A DNA stretch of 17,908 bases, taken from assembly GCA_900319835.1 (NCBI GenBank), contig ONPY01000049.1, positions 1 through 17,908 of the forward strand, written 5' to 3'. The first letter of the stretch is position 1. Each line of letters begins with the position of its first letter. Position numbers and translations under genes: made by a program. Positions 1-7,170 of the stretch are shown here, one piece after another. Source of the stretch: an uncultured Eubacteriales bacterium (GTDB taxonomy: Bacteria > Bacillota_A > Clostridia > Oscillospirales > Oscillospiraceae). The notes beneath the pieces were generated by a model. The model did not search any database and was not told the DNA's origin. It worked only from the letters and a program-made list of their open reading frames with translations.

Positions 1-208
1 AATAAACATCATACTCTGTCAGCCCCAGGGCGAAGAACAGCAGCGCAATTGCCGCCGGTCTCAGCCAGTTTCGGCGCAGCAGAGCCAGGATGGCCCCCAG
101 CACAGCGGCAAGCACCGCCGGCAGGATCAGCCACCCTGTCGGGAATACATAGTTTGCCAGAAAGATTGCCGCAGAAAAGGCCAGTTCCGCTGTTGCAAGC
201 TTTCGCAT
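1..208 (-). CDS. N-terminal fragment of a membrane protein, probably ComEC/Rec2-type DNA uptake channel
   Basis: This is the first 69 codons of a gene that runs off the left edge of the window. Translation starts at an ATG (206-208) with a GAGGG ribosome binding site about 6 bases upstream. The protein begins MRKLATAELAFSAAIFLANY and consists almost only of hydrophobic segments (about residues 7-24, 25-43 and 50-63) split by short basic stretches such as RRNWLR. ComEC/Rec2 competence proteins begin with two or three tightly packed membrane helices like this before a soluble OB-fold region, which is the reason for the call. No catalytic or diagnostic part of the family lies inside the window, so any other polytopic membrane protein remains possible. 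It lies downstream of hinT, separated from it by a strong hairpin at 223-254. Confidence 0.5.
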   Translation of the reverse strand, partial: MRKLATAELAFSAAIFLANYVFPTGWLILPAVLAAVLGAILALLRRNWLRPAAIALLFFALGLTEYDVY

Positions 209-222
209 ATCGCCCTCACAGA

Positions 223-254
223 AACAGAGCCGGTATCGGGATACCGGCTCTGTT
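223..254 (-). terminator. Strong hairpin between hinT and the next gene
   Basis: A perfect 15-bp inverted repeat (arms 223-237 and 240-254) lies 6 bases after the hinT stop codon. Read on the minus strand it ends alaS-hinT transcripts but is followed only by TTTCTG, a weak U-tract. Read on the plus strand it is followed by CTTTTCTC. It could work in both directions, or act as a partial terminator or mRNA-stabilising stem ahead of the ComEC-like gene. Confidence 0.7.
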
Positions 255-260
255 CTTTTC

Positions 261-602
261 TCAGATCATTTTGTCGCTGAATTTCATCCCGCCGAGGATG
301 TGGAAATGCAGATGCATGACGGTCTGACCGCCGTCCTCGCCGCAGTTGTTGATCACGCGGTAGCCGTTGTCCAGTCCCTCGGCCTTTGCGATCTTGGCAA
401 TGGCCTCAAAGCACTTGGCCACATAGACGGAGTTTGTCTCGTCGATTGCTTTCGCGCAGCAGATGTGCTGCTTGGGCACCACAAGGATATGCACCGGCGC
501 CTGGGGATTGATGTCCCGGAAGGCAAACACATACTCATCCTCGTACACCTTGGTGCTGGGGATATCCCCGGCAATGATTTTGCAAAACAGGCAGTCGTCC
601 AT
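261..602 (-). CDS. hinT: HIT-family (histidine triad) nucleotide-binding protein, HinT type
   Basis: This is a 113-residue HIT protein, the usual full length for the HinT branch. The histidine triad HLHFH lies at residues 97-101, followed by ILGG, and a fourth conserved histidine sits in PVHILVVPK (residue 38). The N-terminal CLFCKI motif has the CxxC pair that binds zinc in many bacterial HIT proteins. HinT enzymes hydrolyse purine nucleoside phosphoramidates and, notably, aminoacyl-adenylates. That makes its place directly behind alaS suggestive, since alanyl-AMP is the intermediate made by AlaRS. The gap to alaS is 11 bases, and the alaS stop codon TGA is part of the hinT ribosome binding site TGAGGAGGG, so the two are co-transcribed and probably translationally coupled. 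Confidence 0.95.
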   Translation of the reverse strand: MDDCLFCKIIAGDIPSTKVYEDEYVFAFRDINPQAPVHILVVPKQHICCAKAIDETNSVYVAKCFEAIAKIAKAEGLDNGYRVINNCGEDGGQTVMHLHFHILGGMKFSDKMI

Positions 603-613
603 TTTAACCCTCC

Positions 614-3250
614 TCAGACTTTTTCACTGACAATTTTTTCAACCGCCGCCAGCGCGTCGTTGAGCTTGGACACGTCGTTGCCGCCGCCCATGGCGGAATC
701 GGGCTTGCCGCCGCCCTTGCCGCCGGCGATGGCGGTGATGCTGCGGATGATGTCTCCGGCCTTGACGCCGCGGGCAACTGCGTCCTTGCCGCAGACGCAC
801 TGGAAGGTGATCTTCTCACCGTTGACGCTGGCGACCACCGCGACCACAGAGCTGTTCTTGTCGCGCAGGACATCGCCCAGCTTGCGCAGGGTGTTGGCAT
901 CGCAGTTTTCCTTGGAGCAGGTCACGACCGCAAGGCCGCCGACGTCCTTGGCGTTTTTCAACAGCTCGTCGGCGCCGCCGGCGGACTCCTTGGCCTTGTA
1001 CTGCTCGATCAGACGCTTGGCCTCGCGCAGCTCATTGGCCTGCTGCTCGATCTTTGCGGGCAGATCGGCGGGGTTGGTTTTCAACATCGCGGCGAGCATT
1101 GCCAGCTCTTCCAGATCCTTGTCCAGGATGGACATGGTCTCAAGGCCGGTGCTGGCCTCGATGCGGCGCACGCCGGAGGCAACGGAGCCCTCGGAGATGA
1201 TATGAAAGGCGCCCGCTTTGGCGGTGTTGTCCAGGTGTGTGCCGCCGCAGAGCTCAATGCTCCAGTCGCCCATGTTGACCACACGCACCACGTCGCCGTA
1301 CTTTTCACCGAACAGCGCGGTGGCGCCGCTCTTTCTGGCCTCGTCGATGGGCATTTCCTTCACGGCGATCTCGTAGCCTCTGAGAATGGCCTCGTTGACG
1401 CGGCGCTCCACGTCCTTGAGCTGCTCGGATGTGACAGCGGAGAAATGGGTGAAGTCAAAGCGGAGGAAGTCCGGCTCCACCAGAGAACCGGCCTGGTGTA
1501 CATGATCGCCCAGCACCTCGCGCAGGGCCTTGTGCAGCAGATGGGTAGCGCTGTGCGCTCTGCCGATGGCGGCCCGGCGGGTCGGGCAGTAGCTTGCGGT
1601 CACGGTATCGCCCACAGCAAAGGCGCCGGATTTGACGACACCGTAGTGCATCACCTTGCCGCCCTTGTTTTTCTGGACATTGTTGACCTCAAAAACGCTG
1701 TCACCGGAGACGATCTCGCCGTGGTCGGCCACCTGGCCGCCCATCTCGGCGTAGAGCACTGTCTGGTCCAGGACAATGATGCCCTCGGCTCCGGCGCCCA
1801 GCTCCTGCTGCAGCTCATCTTCGGAGACCAGAGCCAGCACCTTTGCCTCCGTCTCGGTCTGATCGTAGCCCACAAAGCGGGTATCGGGGATATCCTTGCC
1901 AAACTCGATACCGGCCCAGCCCAGATCACCCAGGGCCTCGCGGGCCTTTCTGGCGCGGACGCGCTGCTCCTCCATCAGAGCTTTGAAGCCGTCCTCGTCC
2001 ACGCTCATCCCCTCGTCCTGACACATCTCGATGGTCAGATCAATGGGGAAGCCGTAGGTGTCATAGAGCTTGAAGGCATCGGCCCCGGAGAAGACGGTCT
2101 CCCCTTTGGCCTTGTGCTCCTCCAGCAGCTCGCCGAAGATCTTCATGCCGGCGTCGATGGTGCGGGCAAAGTTCTCCTCCTCGGTCTTGACCACGCGGGT
2201 GATGTAGTCCTGCTTCTCTCTGAGTTCAGGATACTGGCACTCGTTTTCGTGGATGACCGTGTCGATGACCCTGTACAGGAAGGGCTCGTTCACGCCCAGG
2301 AGCTTGCCGTGGCGCGCAGCGCGGCGGAGCAGGCGGCGCAGCACATAGCCGCGGCCTTCGTTGGAGGGCAGGATGCCGTCGCAGATCATAAAGGTAGCGC
2401 TGCGGATATGGTCGGTGATGACGCGCAGGGACACGTCCATCTTGTGGCTCTTGCCGTAGTAGGCACCCGTCAGCTCACTGACCTTGTGGGTGATGTTCAT
2501 GACGGTGTCCACATCGAAGAGGGAGTCGACATCCTGGCACACCACAGCCAGGCGCTCCAGGCCCATGCCGGTGTCGATGTTCTTCTGCTTGAGCTCGGTG
2601 TAGTTGTTGTTGCCGTCGTTGTCAAACTGGGAGAAGACGTTGTTCCAAACCTCCATGTAGCGGTCGCAGTCGCAGCCGACGGTGCAGCCGGGCTTGCCGC
2701 AGCCGTACTTCTCACCGCGGTCGTAGTAGATCTCCGAGCAGGGACCGCAGGGGCCGGCGCCGTGCTCCCAGAAGTTGTCCTCCTTGCCGAAGCGGAAGAT
2801 GCGCTCCTTTGGGATGCCGACCTCTTTGTTCCAGATGTCGAAGGCCTCGTCGTCATCCACATAGACAGAGGGGTAGAGGCGGTTCGGGTCCAGGCCCACC
2901 CACTCGGGGGAGGTCAGAAACTCCCAGCTCCAGTGGATCGCCTCTCTCTTGAAGTAATCCCCGAAGGAGAAGTTGCCCAGCATCTCAAAGTAGGTGCCGT
3001 GGCGGGCGGTCTTGCCGATGTTCTCAATGTCACCGGTGCGGATGCATTTCTGGCAGGTGCAGACGCGGTGGCAGGGCGGCTCCTGCTCGCCCTTGAAGTA
3101 GGGCTTCATGGGCGCCATACCGGAGTTGATGATCAACAGGCTTGCATCGTTCTGCGGGATCAGCGAGAAGCTGGGCAGACGCAGATGCCCCTTGGTTTCA
3201 AAGAAGCTCAGGAACATTTCTCTGAGTTGGTTTACGCCGTATTTTTCCAT
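614..3250 (-). CDS. alaS: Alanyl-tRNA synthetase
   Basis: This class II synthetase charges tRNA-Ala with alanine. It is 878 residues from the chosen start, a normal length. The N-terminal aminoacylation domain shows NSGMAPMKPYF, CQKCIRTGDIENIGKTARHG and FEMLGNFSFGDYF. A Cys-rich insert follows (CGPCSEIYYDRG, then a cluster with GCDCDRYMEVWN), as is common in clostridial enzymes. The editing domain has the zinc-binding HSATH and CGGTH motifs, and the C-terminal region carries the oligomerisation/C-Ala segment with GGKGGGKPDSAMGGG. I prefer ATG 3250 (MEKYGVNQLREMF), because homologues start here and GGAGG lies 11 bases upstream. An ATG six codons earlier (3268) is in frame but has only a weak GGA behind it. 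Expression is under the T-box leader at 3296-3517. hinT follows in the same transcript. Confidence 0.97.
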   Translation of the reverse strand: MEKYGVNQLREMFLSFFETKGHLRLPSFSLIPQNDASLLIINSGMAPMKPYFKGEQEPPCHRVCTCQKCIRTGDIENIGKTARHGTYFEMLGNFSFGDYFKREAIHWSWEFLTSPEWVGLDPNRLYPSVYVDDDEAFDIWNKEVGIPKERIFRFGKEDNFWEHGAGPCGPCSEIYYDRGEKYGCGKPGCTVGCDCDRYMEVWNNVFSQFDNDGNNNYTELKQKNIDTGMGLERLAVVCQDVDSLFDVDTVMNITHKVSELTGAYYGKSHKMDVSLRVITDHIRSATFMICDGILPSNEGRGYVLRRLLRRAARHGKLLGVNEPFLYRVIDTVIHENECQYPELREKQDYITRVVKTEEENFARTIDAGMKIFGELLEEHKAKGETVFSGADAFKLYDTYGFPIDLTIEMCQDEGMSVDEDGFKALMEEQRVRARKAREALGDLGWAGIEFGKDIPDTRFVGYDQTETEAKVLALVSEDELQQELGAGAEGIIVLDQTVLYAEMGGQVADHGEIVSGDSVFEVNNVQKNKGGKVMHYGVVKSGAFAVGDTVTASYCPTRRAAIGRAHSATHLLHKALREVLGDHVHQAGSLVEPDFLRFDFTHFSAVTSEQLKDVERRVNEAILRGYEIAVKEMPIDEARKSGATALFGEKYGDVVRVVNMGDWSIELCGGTHLDNTAKAGAFHIISEGSVASGVRRIEASTGLETMSILDKDLEELAMLAAMLKTNPADLPAKIEQQANELREAKRLIEQYKAKESAGGADELLKNAKDVGGLAVVTCSKENCDANTLRKLGDVLRDKNSSVVAVVASVNGEKITFQCVCGKDAVARGVKAGDIIRSITAIAGGKGGGKPDSAMGGGNDVSKLNDALAAVEKIVSEKV

Positions 3251-3295
3251 TCTGTTTTTGTCCTCCATTCATTTTCCGTGCGTTGGGCACGAAAC

Positions 3296-3331
3296 AAAAA
3301 ACACCTCCGCCCCGGTCCAGGGGCGAAGGTG
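3296..3331 (-). terminator. T-box regulated intrinsic terminator of the alaS leader
   Basis: The arms 3302-3313 and 3320-3331 pair over 12 bp on the minus-strand RNA, including one G-U pair, with a 6-base loop. Six U residues follow directly (3296-3301). The 5' arm starts just after the T-box sequence, so terminator and antiterminator are alternative folds of the same RNA. Confidence 0.9.
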
Positions 3332-3517
3332 CAGTTCGCGGTACCACCCTGATTGCCGCAGTGCAGCATCTCAAGCGCCCTTAACGCGGGCAGACGTTCC
3401 GGTCATCCCGGAAAGACTCGGGAGTGGCTGTCGGGTTTGGATATGGGATCTCGCAGCAACCGATCCCTCTCTGGTATATCCTGTGCCGACTCTTTCCGTC
3501 AAGGTCTTTTCACATAT
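3296..3517 (-). promoter_or_regulatory. T-box riboswitch leader for alaS, alanine specifier
   Basis: The leader RNA on the minus strand carries the near-invariant T-box sequence AGGGTGGTACCGCG (3337-3350), whose loop pairs with the free CCA end of uncharged tRNA. Upstream is a stem I with base pairing GGAAAGA/TCTTTCC and a distal loop containing GGTTGCTGCGAG, the usual tRNA-elbow-contact motif. In the 3' side of the specifier loop, GCC (3426-3428), an alanine codon, is followed by ACTCCCGAG, as expected for a specifier. A terminator follows at 3296-3331. Uncharged tRNA-Ala should favour the antiterminator and switch on alaS-hinT. The motif calls are direct sightings; the specifier assignment rests on position and on its agreement with alaS. 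Confidence 0.95.
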
Positions 3518-3523
3518 GGACTG

Positions 3524-3551
3524 ATTTTATCACAAGTCCCCGATTTGTCAA
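3524..3551 (-). promoter_or_regulatory. Sigma-A promoter of the alaS T-box transcript
   Basis: A perfect -35 TTGACA (3546-3551) and a -10 TAAAAT (3524-3529) are separated by 16 bases on the minus strand. Transcription should start near 3517. The -35 box lies only 4 bases after the stop codon of the U32 peptidase gene, with no terminator between, so read-through from the mltG unit into the T-box leader is possible. Confidence 0.85.
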
Positions 3552-3555
3552 GAAC

Positions 3556-4776
3556 TCATCTGCGTTTCCTGACAATGGAGAGCCGCGGCGCGGCCATCGG
3601 CAGGCGCATGTGTACTTCCATCATGGCGTGCCTTGCATCCTCGATCTCCTCGCCGTATGTATTGAAGAGGCGCTCAGCCGTGAACGAGACCGGCTCGCTC
3701 TCCGGCGTCAACAGCTCCAGTGTGTCGCCGCGGCTGAACTTGTTGCGCTGGGTCAGGACGGCGTTGCCCTCCTCATCGCAGCGCTCCACCACAGCCATCA
3801 CGTCCGCGCCGCTGAAGTAGTTGGGGCCCTCTGTCACCTGACCGGGCTTACCGAGATAAAAACCCGTGCAGTAGGGCCGGTGGCTGACCATGTCGGTCTC
3901 CCGGATCCAGACCTCCGGCACCTCGTCCCGCACGGCAATTGCGTCGACAGCGTGGCGGTAGGCATTGGTGACCGCGGCGGTATAATAGGCGGACTTGGTG
4001 CGCCCCTCGATCTTAAAGCTGGAGACGCCCGCGTCGGCCAGATCCTGCAGGTGCTCGATCATATTGAGATCCTGGGAGTTCATGATGAAGGTGCCGTTAT
4101 CCTCGCTGATCTCAAAGTACTGCCCGGGGCGCTTTTCTTCCATGAGCGCGTACTTCCAGCGGCAGGGCTGAGCGCACTCGCCCCGGTTGGCGTCACGGCC
4201 CGTGAGGTAGTTTGACAGCAGGCAGCGCCCCGAGAAGGAGACGCACATGGCCCCGTGGACAAACGCTTCCAGCCGCAGCTCTGCCGGGGTGTTGGCGCGG
4301 ATCTTCCGGATTTCCTCCAGCGAAAGCTCCCGTGCAAGAACCACCGTGTCGGCGCCCATGGCGTGCAGGACATTGGCCGTGGCGCTGTTGACAACGCCGA
4401 GCTGCGTGCTGACGTGCAGCGCGACCTGTGGAGCAAAGCGCTTGGCCAGGGCGATCACCCCCAGGTCGCAGACAATGAGCGCGTCCACCTTCGCTTCCTG
4501 TAAGAACTCAAGGTACGCAGGCAGGCGGTTCAGCTCTTCCTCTCTGGGCAGGGTGTTGACGGTCACATAGACCTTCTTCCCCAGCCGATGGGCCAGGGAG
4601 ACCGCGCGCCGCAGGGATTCATCGTCAAAGTTTGCGGCGGCAGCGCGCATCCCGAACGCTCTCCCCGCAAGATATACGGCGTCCGCGCCGTAGCAGAGCG
4701 CCATCTCAAGGCGCTCAAAGTCCCCCGCAGGCGAGAGCAGCTCAAAGTCATTGCGAATAATCCTGAGTAGCGACAA
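3556..4776 (-). CDS. U32-family peptidase / TrhP-like tRNA hydroxylation protein
   Basis: The protein begins with a TIM-barrel-like segment, FELLSPAGDFERLEMALCYGADAVYL. It contains the U32 signature at about residues 170-188 (EAFVHGAMCVSFSGRCLLS), followed by a second cysteine cluster (GECAQPCRWKY). Members were first described as collagenases; E. coli and Bacillus relatives (TrhP/YegQ/YrrO) take part in 5-hydroxyuridine formation in tRNA, and the Cys residues may hold an Fe-S cluster. The start is uncertain. There is no in-frame ATG close to the conserved region. TTG at 4776 has GGAG 9 bases upstream and would give 406 residues overlapping the mltG end by 29 bases; TTG at 4785 is the alternative. 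An ATG exactly overlapping the mltG stop (ATGA, 4748-4751) is in the wrong frame by one base. It is co-transcribed with mltG. Confidence 0.88.
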   Translation of the reverse strand: MSLLRIIRNDFELLSPAGDFERLEMALCYGADAVYLAGRAFGMRAAAANFDDESLRRAVSLAHRLGKKVYVTVNTLPREEELNRLPAYLEFLQEAKVDALIVCDLGVIALAKRFAPQVALHVSTQLGVVNSATANVLHAMGADTVVLARELSLEEIRKIRANTPAELRLEAFVHGAMCVSFSGRCLLSNYLTGRDANRGECAQPCRWKYALMEEKRPGQYFEISEDNGTFIMNSQDLNMIEHLQDLADAGVSSFKIEGRTKSAYYTAAVTNAYRHAVDAIAVRDEVPEVWIRETDMVSHRPYCTGFYLGKPGQVTEGPNYFSGADVMAVVERCDEEGNAVLTQRNKFSRGDTLELLTPESEPVSFTAERLFNTYGEEIEDARHAMMEVHMRLPMAAPRLSIVRKRR

Positions 4777-6079
4777 AGTTATCAAACTCCGTTCCGTTTC
4801 TGAAGAATCGATGTTGTCCGCTTTCGGTATCCAGGGCGTAATAGTAAAAGTCCGTGGCCGCCGGGAAAAGCGCGGCGTTGATGGAGGCCAGGCCCGGATT
4901 GCAGATCGGCGTGGGCGGAAGGCCCATCCGGATACGCGTGTTGTACGGGTCGTCCTTTTCCAGCATGGCCGCCGTCGGCGCACCCTCGTGGTCGTTGTAG
5001 GGGTAGAGCACCGAGGCGTCGATGCCAAGCACCATGTCGGAGTTGATGCGGTTGTAGATGACCGAGGCGATGACCGGGCGTTCCTCGTCGTTGGCGGCTT
5101 CCTTTTCGATGAGCGACGCCACCTTTAGGATGTCGTACATGTTCATGCCCAGCTCATTGACCCGCTCCAGCATCTCATCGGTGATCTTGCGTCGGTAGTT
5201 GTCCAGCAGCTTGTTGATGGCGCTGGATGCCTGCATGCCCACATAGAACTGGTAGGTGTCCGGGAAGAGGTAGCCCTCCAGCCGGTAGGCGCCCTTCCCC
5301 TCGCTCTCGTCCAGAAAGTCGTAGTTGTACTCCCGGGATTCGGCCGCTTCCATCAGCTCGTTGTAGGTGCTGACGCCGTTTTCCTCCAACCTGAGGAATA
5401 TCTGGTGCATCTTGAAGCCCTCGGGGATGGTGACGTCTACCGTCACGGTGGAGGCGGAACCGGCCCGCATATTCTGGATCAGCGCCCGGTAGTCAAAGCT
5501 GGACTTAAGCTCGTACTCCCCGGGGCTGACCTTTTCGTCCGCGGTGGAAACCTTGCAGAAGAGATTGAACAGCCACTTGTATTCGATCAGTCCCGCGTCC
5601 TTGAGCACGTCCGCCACATAGTCCATGTCGGCGTGGGTGACGCGCTTGGTGCCGGTCTTGCGTCCGTTCTCGTCAAATTTATCCACGGTCTCCGACTGGA
5701 AGATGCTGCTCGGCAGCGTGACAACCGCGGTGAAGTTGTCCTTATTCAGGGCCAGCATATCGCTCGCCGCCATCCAGGCGAGACAGGCAAAGACGATGCT
5801 GAGACAGATGATAAAAGTAAAGTACATCAGGCCGCCGAGACAGCCGGAGCGGTATTCGTGGCTCTGCCGGACGGGGCGGTAGTCCCGCTCCGATTCCTTA
5901 TCGCCCGTATAGTTTCGGGTCTCATTCCCGGTCTCATCGATCAGAAGGCGGTCCATGGCCTTCAGCGGTGAGCGGCTTTTCGGCTCCGCCTCCGGGGCAG
6001 GCTCATTCTGCGGCGCAGGGGTGGCCCGCTCGTCCTGGATACGGAAGATTTCATTGATTTTTTCAAGTTCGTCGGACAT
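4748..6079 (-). CDS. mltG: Endolytic murein transglycosylase MltG (YceG family)
   Basis: This 443-residue membrane protein cleaves nascent glycan strands and is thought to set where peptidoglycan synthesis terminates. It has a charged, proline-containing cytoplasmic region (1-79), one membrane segment (about 80-105, CLGGLMYFTFIICLSIVFAC) and an extracellular YceG domain. Family motifs are clear: LEGYLFPDTYQF (268-278), the catalytic segment VASLIEKEA (320-328) with the likely catalytic Glu at 325, VIYNRI (339-344), and GLPPTPICNPG (386-396). The ATG start at 6079 has AAGGAG 7 bases upstream. The cytoplasmic tail of about 80 residues is longer than in E. coli MltG but usual for Bacillota. I could not find a convincing promoter in the 170 bases upstream. 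Its stop codon overlaps the U32 gene. Confidence 0.95.
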   Translation of the reverse strand: MSDELEKINEIFRIQDERATPAPQNEPAPEAEPKSRSPLKAMDRLLIDETGNETRNYTGDKESERDYRPVRQSHEYRSGCLGGLMYFTFIICLSIVFACLAWMAASDMLALNKDNFTAVVTLPSSIFQSETVDKFDENGRKTGTKRVTHADMDYVADVLKDAGLIEYKWLFNLFCKVSTADEKVSPGEYELKSSFDYRALIQNMRAGSASTVTVDVTIPEGFKMHQIFLRLEENGVSTYNELMEAAESREYNYDFLDESEGKGAYRLEGYLFPDTYQFYVGMQASSAINKLLDNYRRKITDEMLERVNELGMNMYDILKVASLIEKEAANDEERPVIASVIYNRINSDMVLGIDASVLYPYNDHEGAPTAAMLEKDDPYNTRIRMGLPPTPICNPGLASINAALFPAATDFYYYALDTESGQHRFFRNGTEFDNFVATQDYSQ

Positions 6080-6109
6080 GGCTAACTCCTTCCATGCTGG
6101 GGAAACGTA

Positions 6110-6136
6110 ACCAAAAGAGCGGGAGGGGCATAGGAT
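6110..6136 (+). promoter_or_regulatory. Possible sigma-K/sigma-E type (sporulation) promoter for the Cys-rich peptide
   Basis: The plus strand shows AC (6110-6111), 17 bases, then CATAGGAT (6129-6136), which fits the AC-N17-CATAnnnT pattern known for the mother-cell sigma factor K. No sigma-A promoter is evident in the same stretch. The motif carries little information and would leave a leader of about 105 bases, so this is a weak call. Confidence 0.25.
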
Positions 6137-6193
6137 GGCTCGAGCGCTGGGATGTTCCCATCTCTCCTTACCAAAGGATCATCGCCTCTGAAC

Positions 6194-6234
6194 CTCCGCG
6201 CGGGACAGAGACGCAGACACTTTCACGCGCGGAG
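6194..6234 (+). promoter_or_regulatory. Leader hairpin just ahead of the Cys-rich peptide ribosome binding site
   Basis: Perfect 9-bp arms CTCCGCGCG (6194-6202) and CGCGCGGAG (6226-6234) enclose a 23-base loop. The 3' arm ends beside the ribosome binding site AGAAAGGA (6233-6240). The fold could therefore influence translation of the small gene or stabilise its mRNA. This is seen in the sequence only; no function is shown. Confidence 0.4.
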
Positions 6235-6247
6235 AAAGGACCCTGTT

Positions 6248-6406
6248 ATGTTCTGCAATTCCTGCAACAACAGCACCCTCTGGCTCATCATCCTGATCAT
6301 CATTCTCTTTGGCTACGGCAACAACGACTGCGGCTGCGGCTGTGGCAACAACAACGGCTGCGGCTGCGGTTGCGGCAACAACGGCTGCGGCGGCTGCTGC
6401 AACTGA
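6248..6406 (+). CDS. Small Gly/Cys-rich single-pass membrane peptide, unknown function
   Basis: This 52-residue protein starts at ATG 6248 with AGAAAGGA about 7 bases upstream. Residues 1-10 (MFCNSCNNST) contain a CxxC pair, residues 11-22 (LWLIILIIILFG) form one very hydrophobic segment, and residues 25-52 are an Asn/Gly/Cys repeat built from blocks such as CGCGCGNN. Eleven of 52 residues are cysteine. The layout is like that of small proteins in clostridial genomes annotated as high-cysteine chorion-like or YjcZ-like sporulation proteins, but this is resemblance in composition, not proven homology. A longer in-frame reading from ATG 6152 exists, but the 32 extra residues look unlike the rest and overlap the leader hairpin. 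It is a single-gene unit with its own terminator, divergent from mltG and convergent with tmk. Confidence 0.75.
   Translation: MFCNSCNNSTLWLIILIIILFGYGNNDCGCGCGNNNGCGCGCGNNGCGGCCN
6326..6403 (+). repeat. Coding repeat of Cys-Gly and Asn blocks
   Basis: Twenty-six codons form two near-copies of [N/D][G]CGCGCGNN and a shortened third (GCGGCCN). At the DNA level GGCTGCGGC and GGCAACAAC recur. Such a repeat can expand or contract by slippage, so repeat number may vary between strains. Confidence 0.8.
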
Positions 6407-6415
6407 GCATTTACC

Positions 6416-6448
6416 GGAGGGGCCGGCGCGGCCCCTCCCCTTTTGCTT
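6416..6448 (+). terminator. Intrinsic terminator after the Cys-rich peptide gene
   Basis: The arms GGAGGGGCC (6416-6424) and GGCCCCTCC (6430-6438) are perfect, with a 5-base loop, and are followed by CCTTTTGCTTTT on the plus strand. It begins 9 bases after the stop codon. It may also slow minus-strand transcripts coming from tmk, although there is no U-run on that side. Confidence 0.85.
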
Positions 6449-6449
6449 T

Positions 6450-7145
6450 TCAGACGATTGTCGGGGCTTGGTTGTTTCCCAGGGTTTTGAGAATCAGCGC
6501 GTAGATCTCCGCGTTTTTCTCATCGGCCTCCCGCTCCAGGCCGTCCTTCATAAAGGGGATGCGTTGCCAGCCGTAATGGCTGCAGGCCAAATCCGCCGTG
6601 TGCAGGCAGCGGGAGAGATACTCCGTATCCTTCTCGTGAATATCCGCGGAGGTGTGGTTTTTCTGTTCTCTCCTGCGCATGCGCCGCAGCGACGTCTCCA
6701 GATCTACGTCCAGATAGATGACGAGATCCGGCTCCGGCAGCCCCATCTTCCCATACTCCAGATCGGAAAGCCAGTCAAAGAAGCCTGGCAGCTCCGCATC
6801 GGAGAGCTTGCAGCCCTGATGCACGGCGTTGGAGGTGGTGTAGCGGTCCGAGAGGATCAGTCCCCCGGCCTCGTAGATCTTCCCCCAGTCCTCCCGATAG
6901 GAGGCAAAGCGGTCCACCGCGTAAAAGGTAGAGGCGGCATAGGCGTTGACGTCCGTTGGGTGCGTGCCGAACTGCCCACCCAGATACATACGGATCAGGG
7001 CGCTGCTGTCCTTGTCATAGCGCGGAAAGACAATATGATTATAAGCAATTTGATCCTTTTCCATTCTGGCGCAGAGGCGGCGGTACTGGGAAGATTTCCC
7101 GCTGCCATCGATCCCCTCCAGAACGATCAGTTTTCCCTTTGCCAT
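6450..7145 (-). CDS. tmk: Thymidylate kinase (dTMP kinase)
   Basis: This 231-residue P-loop kinase phosphorylates dTMP to dTDP. The start MAKGKLIVLEGIDGSGKSSQ carries the Walker A motif GIDGSGKSS at residues 10-18. The DRY-type motif SDRYTTSNAVHQG provides the nucleotide-binding Asp/Arg seen in TMKs, and the Arg-rich LID-like segment is RRMRRREQKN. The ATG at 7145 has AGGAG 5 bases upstream and matches the usual family start; an in-frame ATG 13 codons earlier would overlap the end of the Sir2 gene and lacks support. It is slightly longer than the classical ~210-residue TMK, and its DRYTTSN differs from the common DRYxxSxxAYQ, so a related deoxynucleoside kinase is a minor alternative. It is the last gene of the prfC operon, 25 bases after the Sir2 gene. 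Confidence 0.88.
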   Translation of the reverse strand: MAKGKLIVLEGIDGSGKSSQYRRLCARMEKDQIAYNHIVFPRYDKDSSALIRMYLGGQFGTHPTDVNAYAASTFYAVDRFASYREDWGKIYEAGGLILSDRYTTSNAVHQGCKLSDAELPGFFDWLSDLEYGKMGLPEPDLVIYLDVDLETSLRRMRRREQKNHTSADIHEKDTEYLSRCLHTADLACSHYGWQRIPFMKDGLEREADEKNAEIYALILKTLGNNQAPTIV

Positions 7146-7170
7146 AAGCGCTCCTGCAAGTGTGAATTTT

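Noticed and set aside
1202..3352. 716-codon open frame on the plus strand opposite alaS
   Set aside because: It mirrors alaS; GC-rich codon use in the true gene keeps the opposite frame open. Its sequence is low-complexity Val/Ala/Gly/Leu/His with no family features.
6152..6247. Upstream in-frame extension of the Cys-rich peptide (extra 32 residues)
   Set aside because: The extension has no good ribosome binding site, overlaps the leader hairpin and is unlike the rest of the protein in composition; ATG 6248 has a fitting site.
6320..6403. Regular repeats considered as a CRISPR-like array
   Set aside because: The units are short, contiguous and in frame with a small gene; there are no unique spacers.
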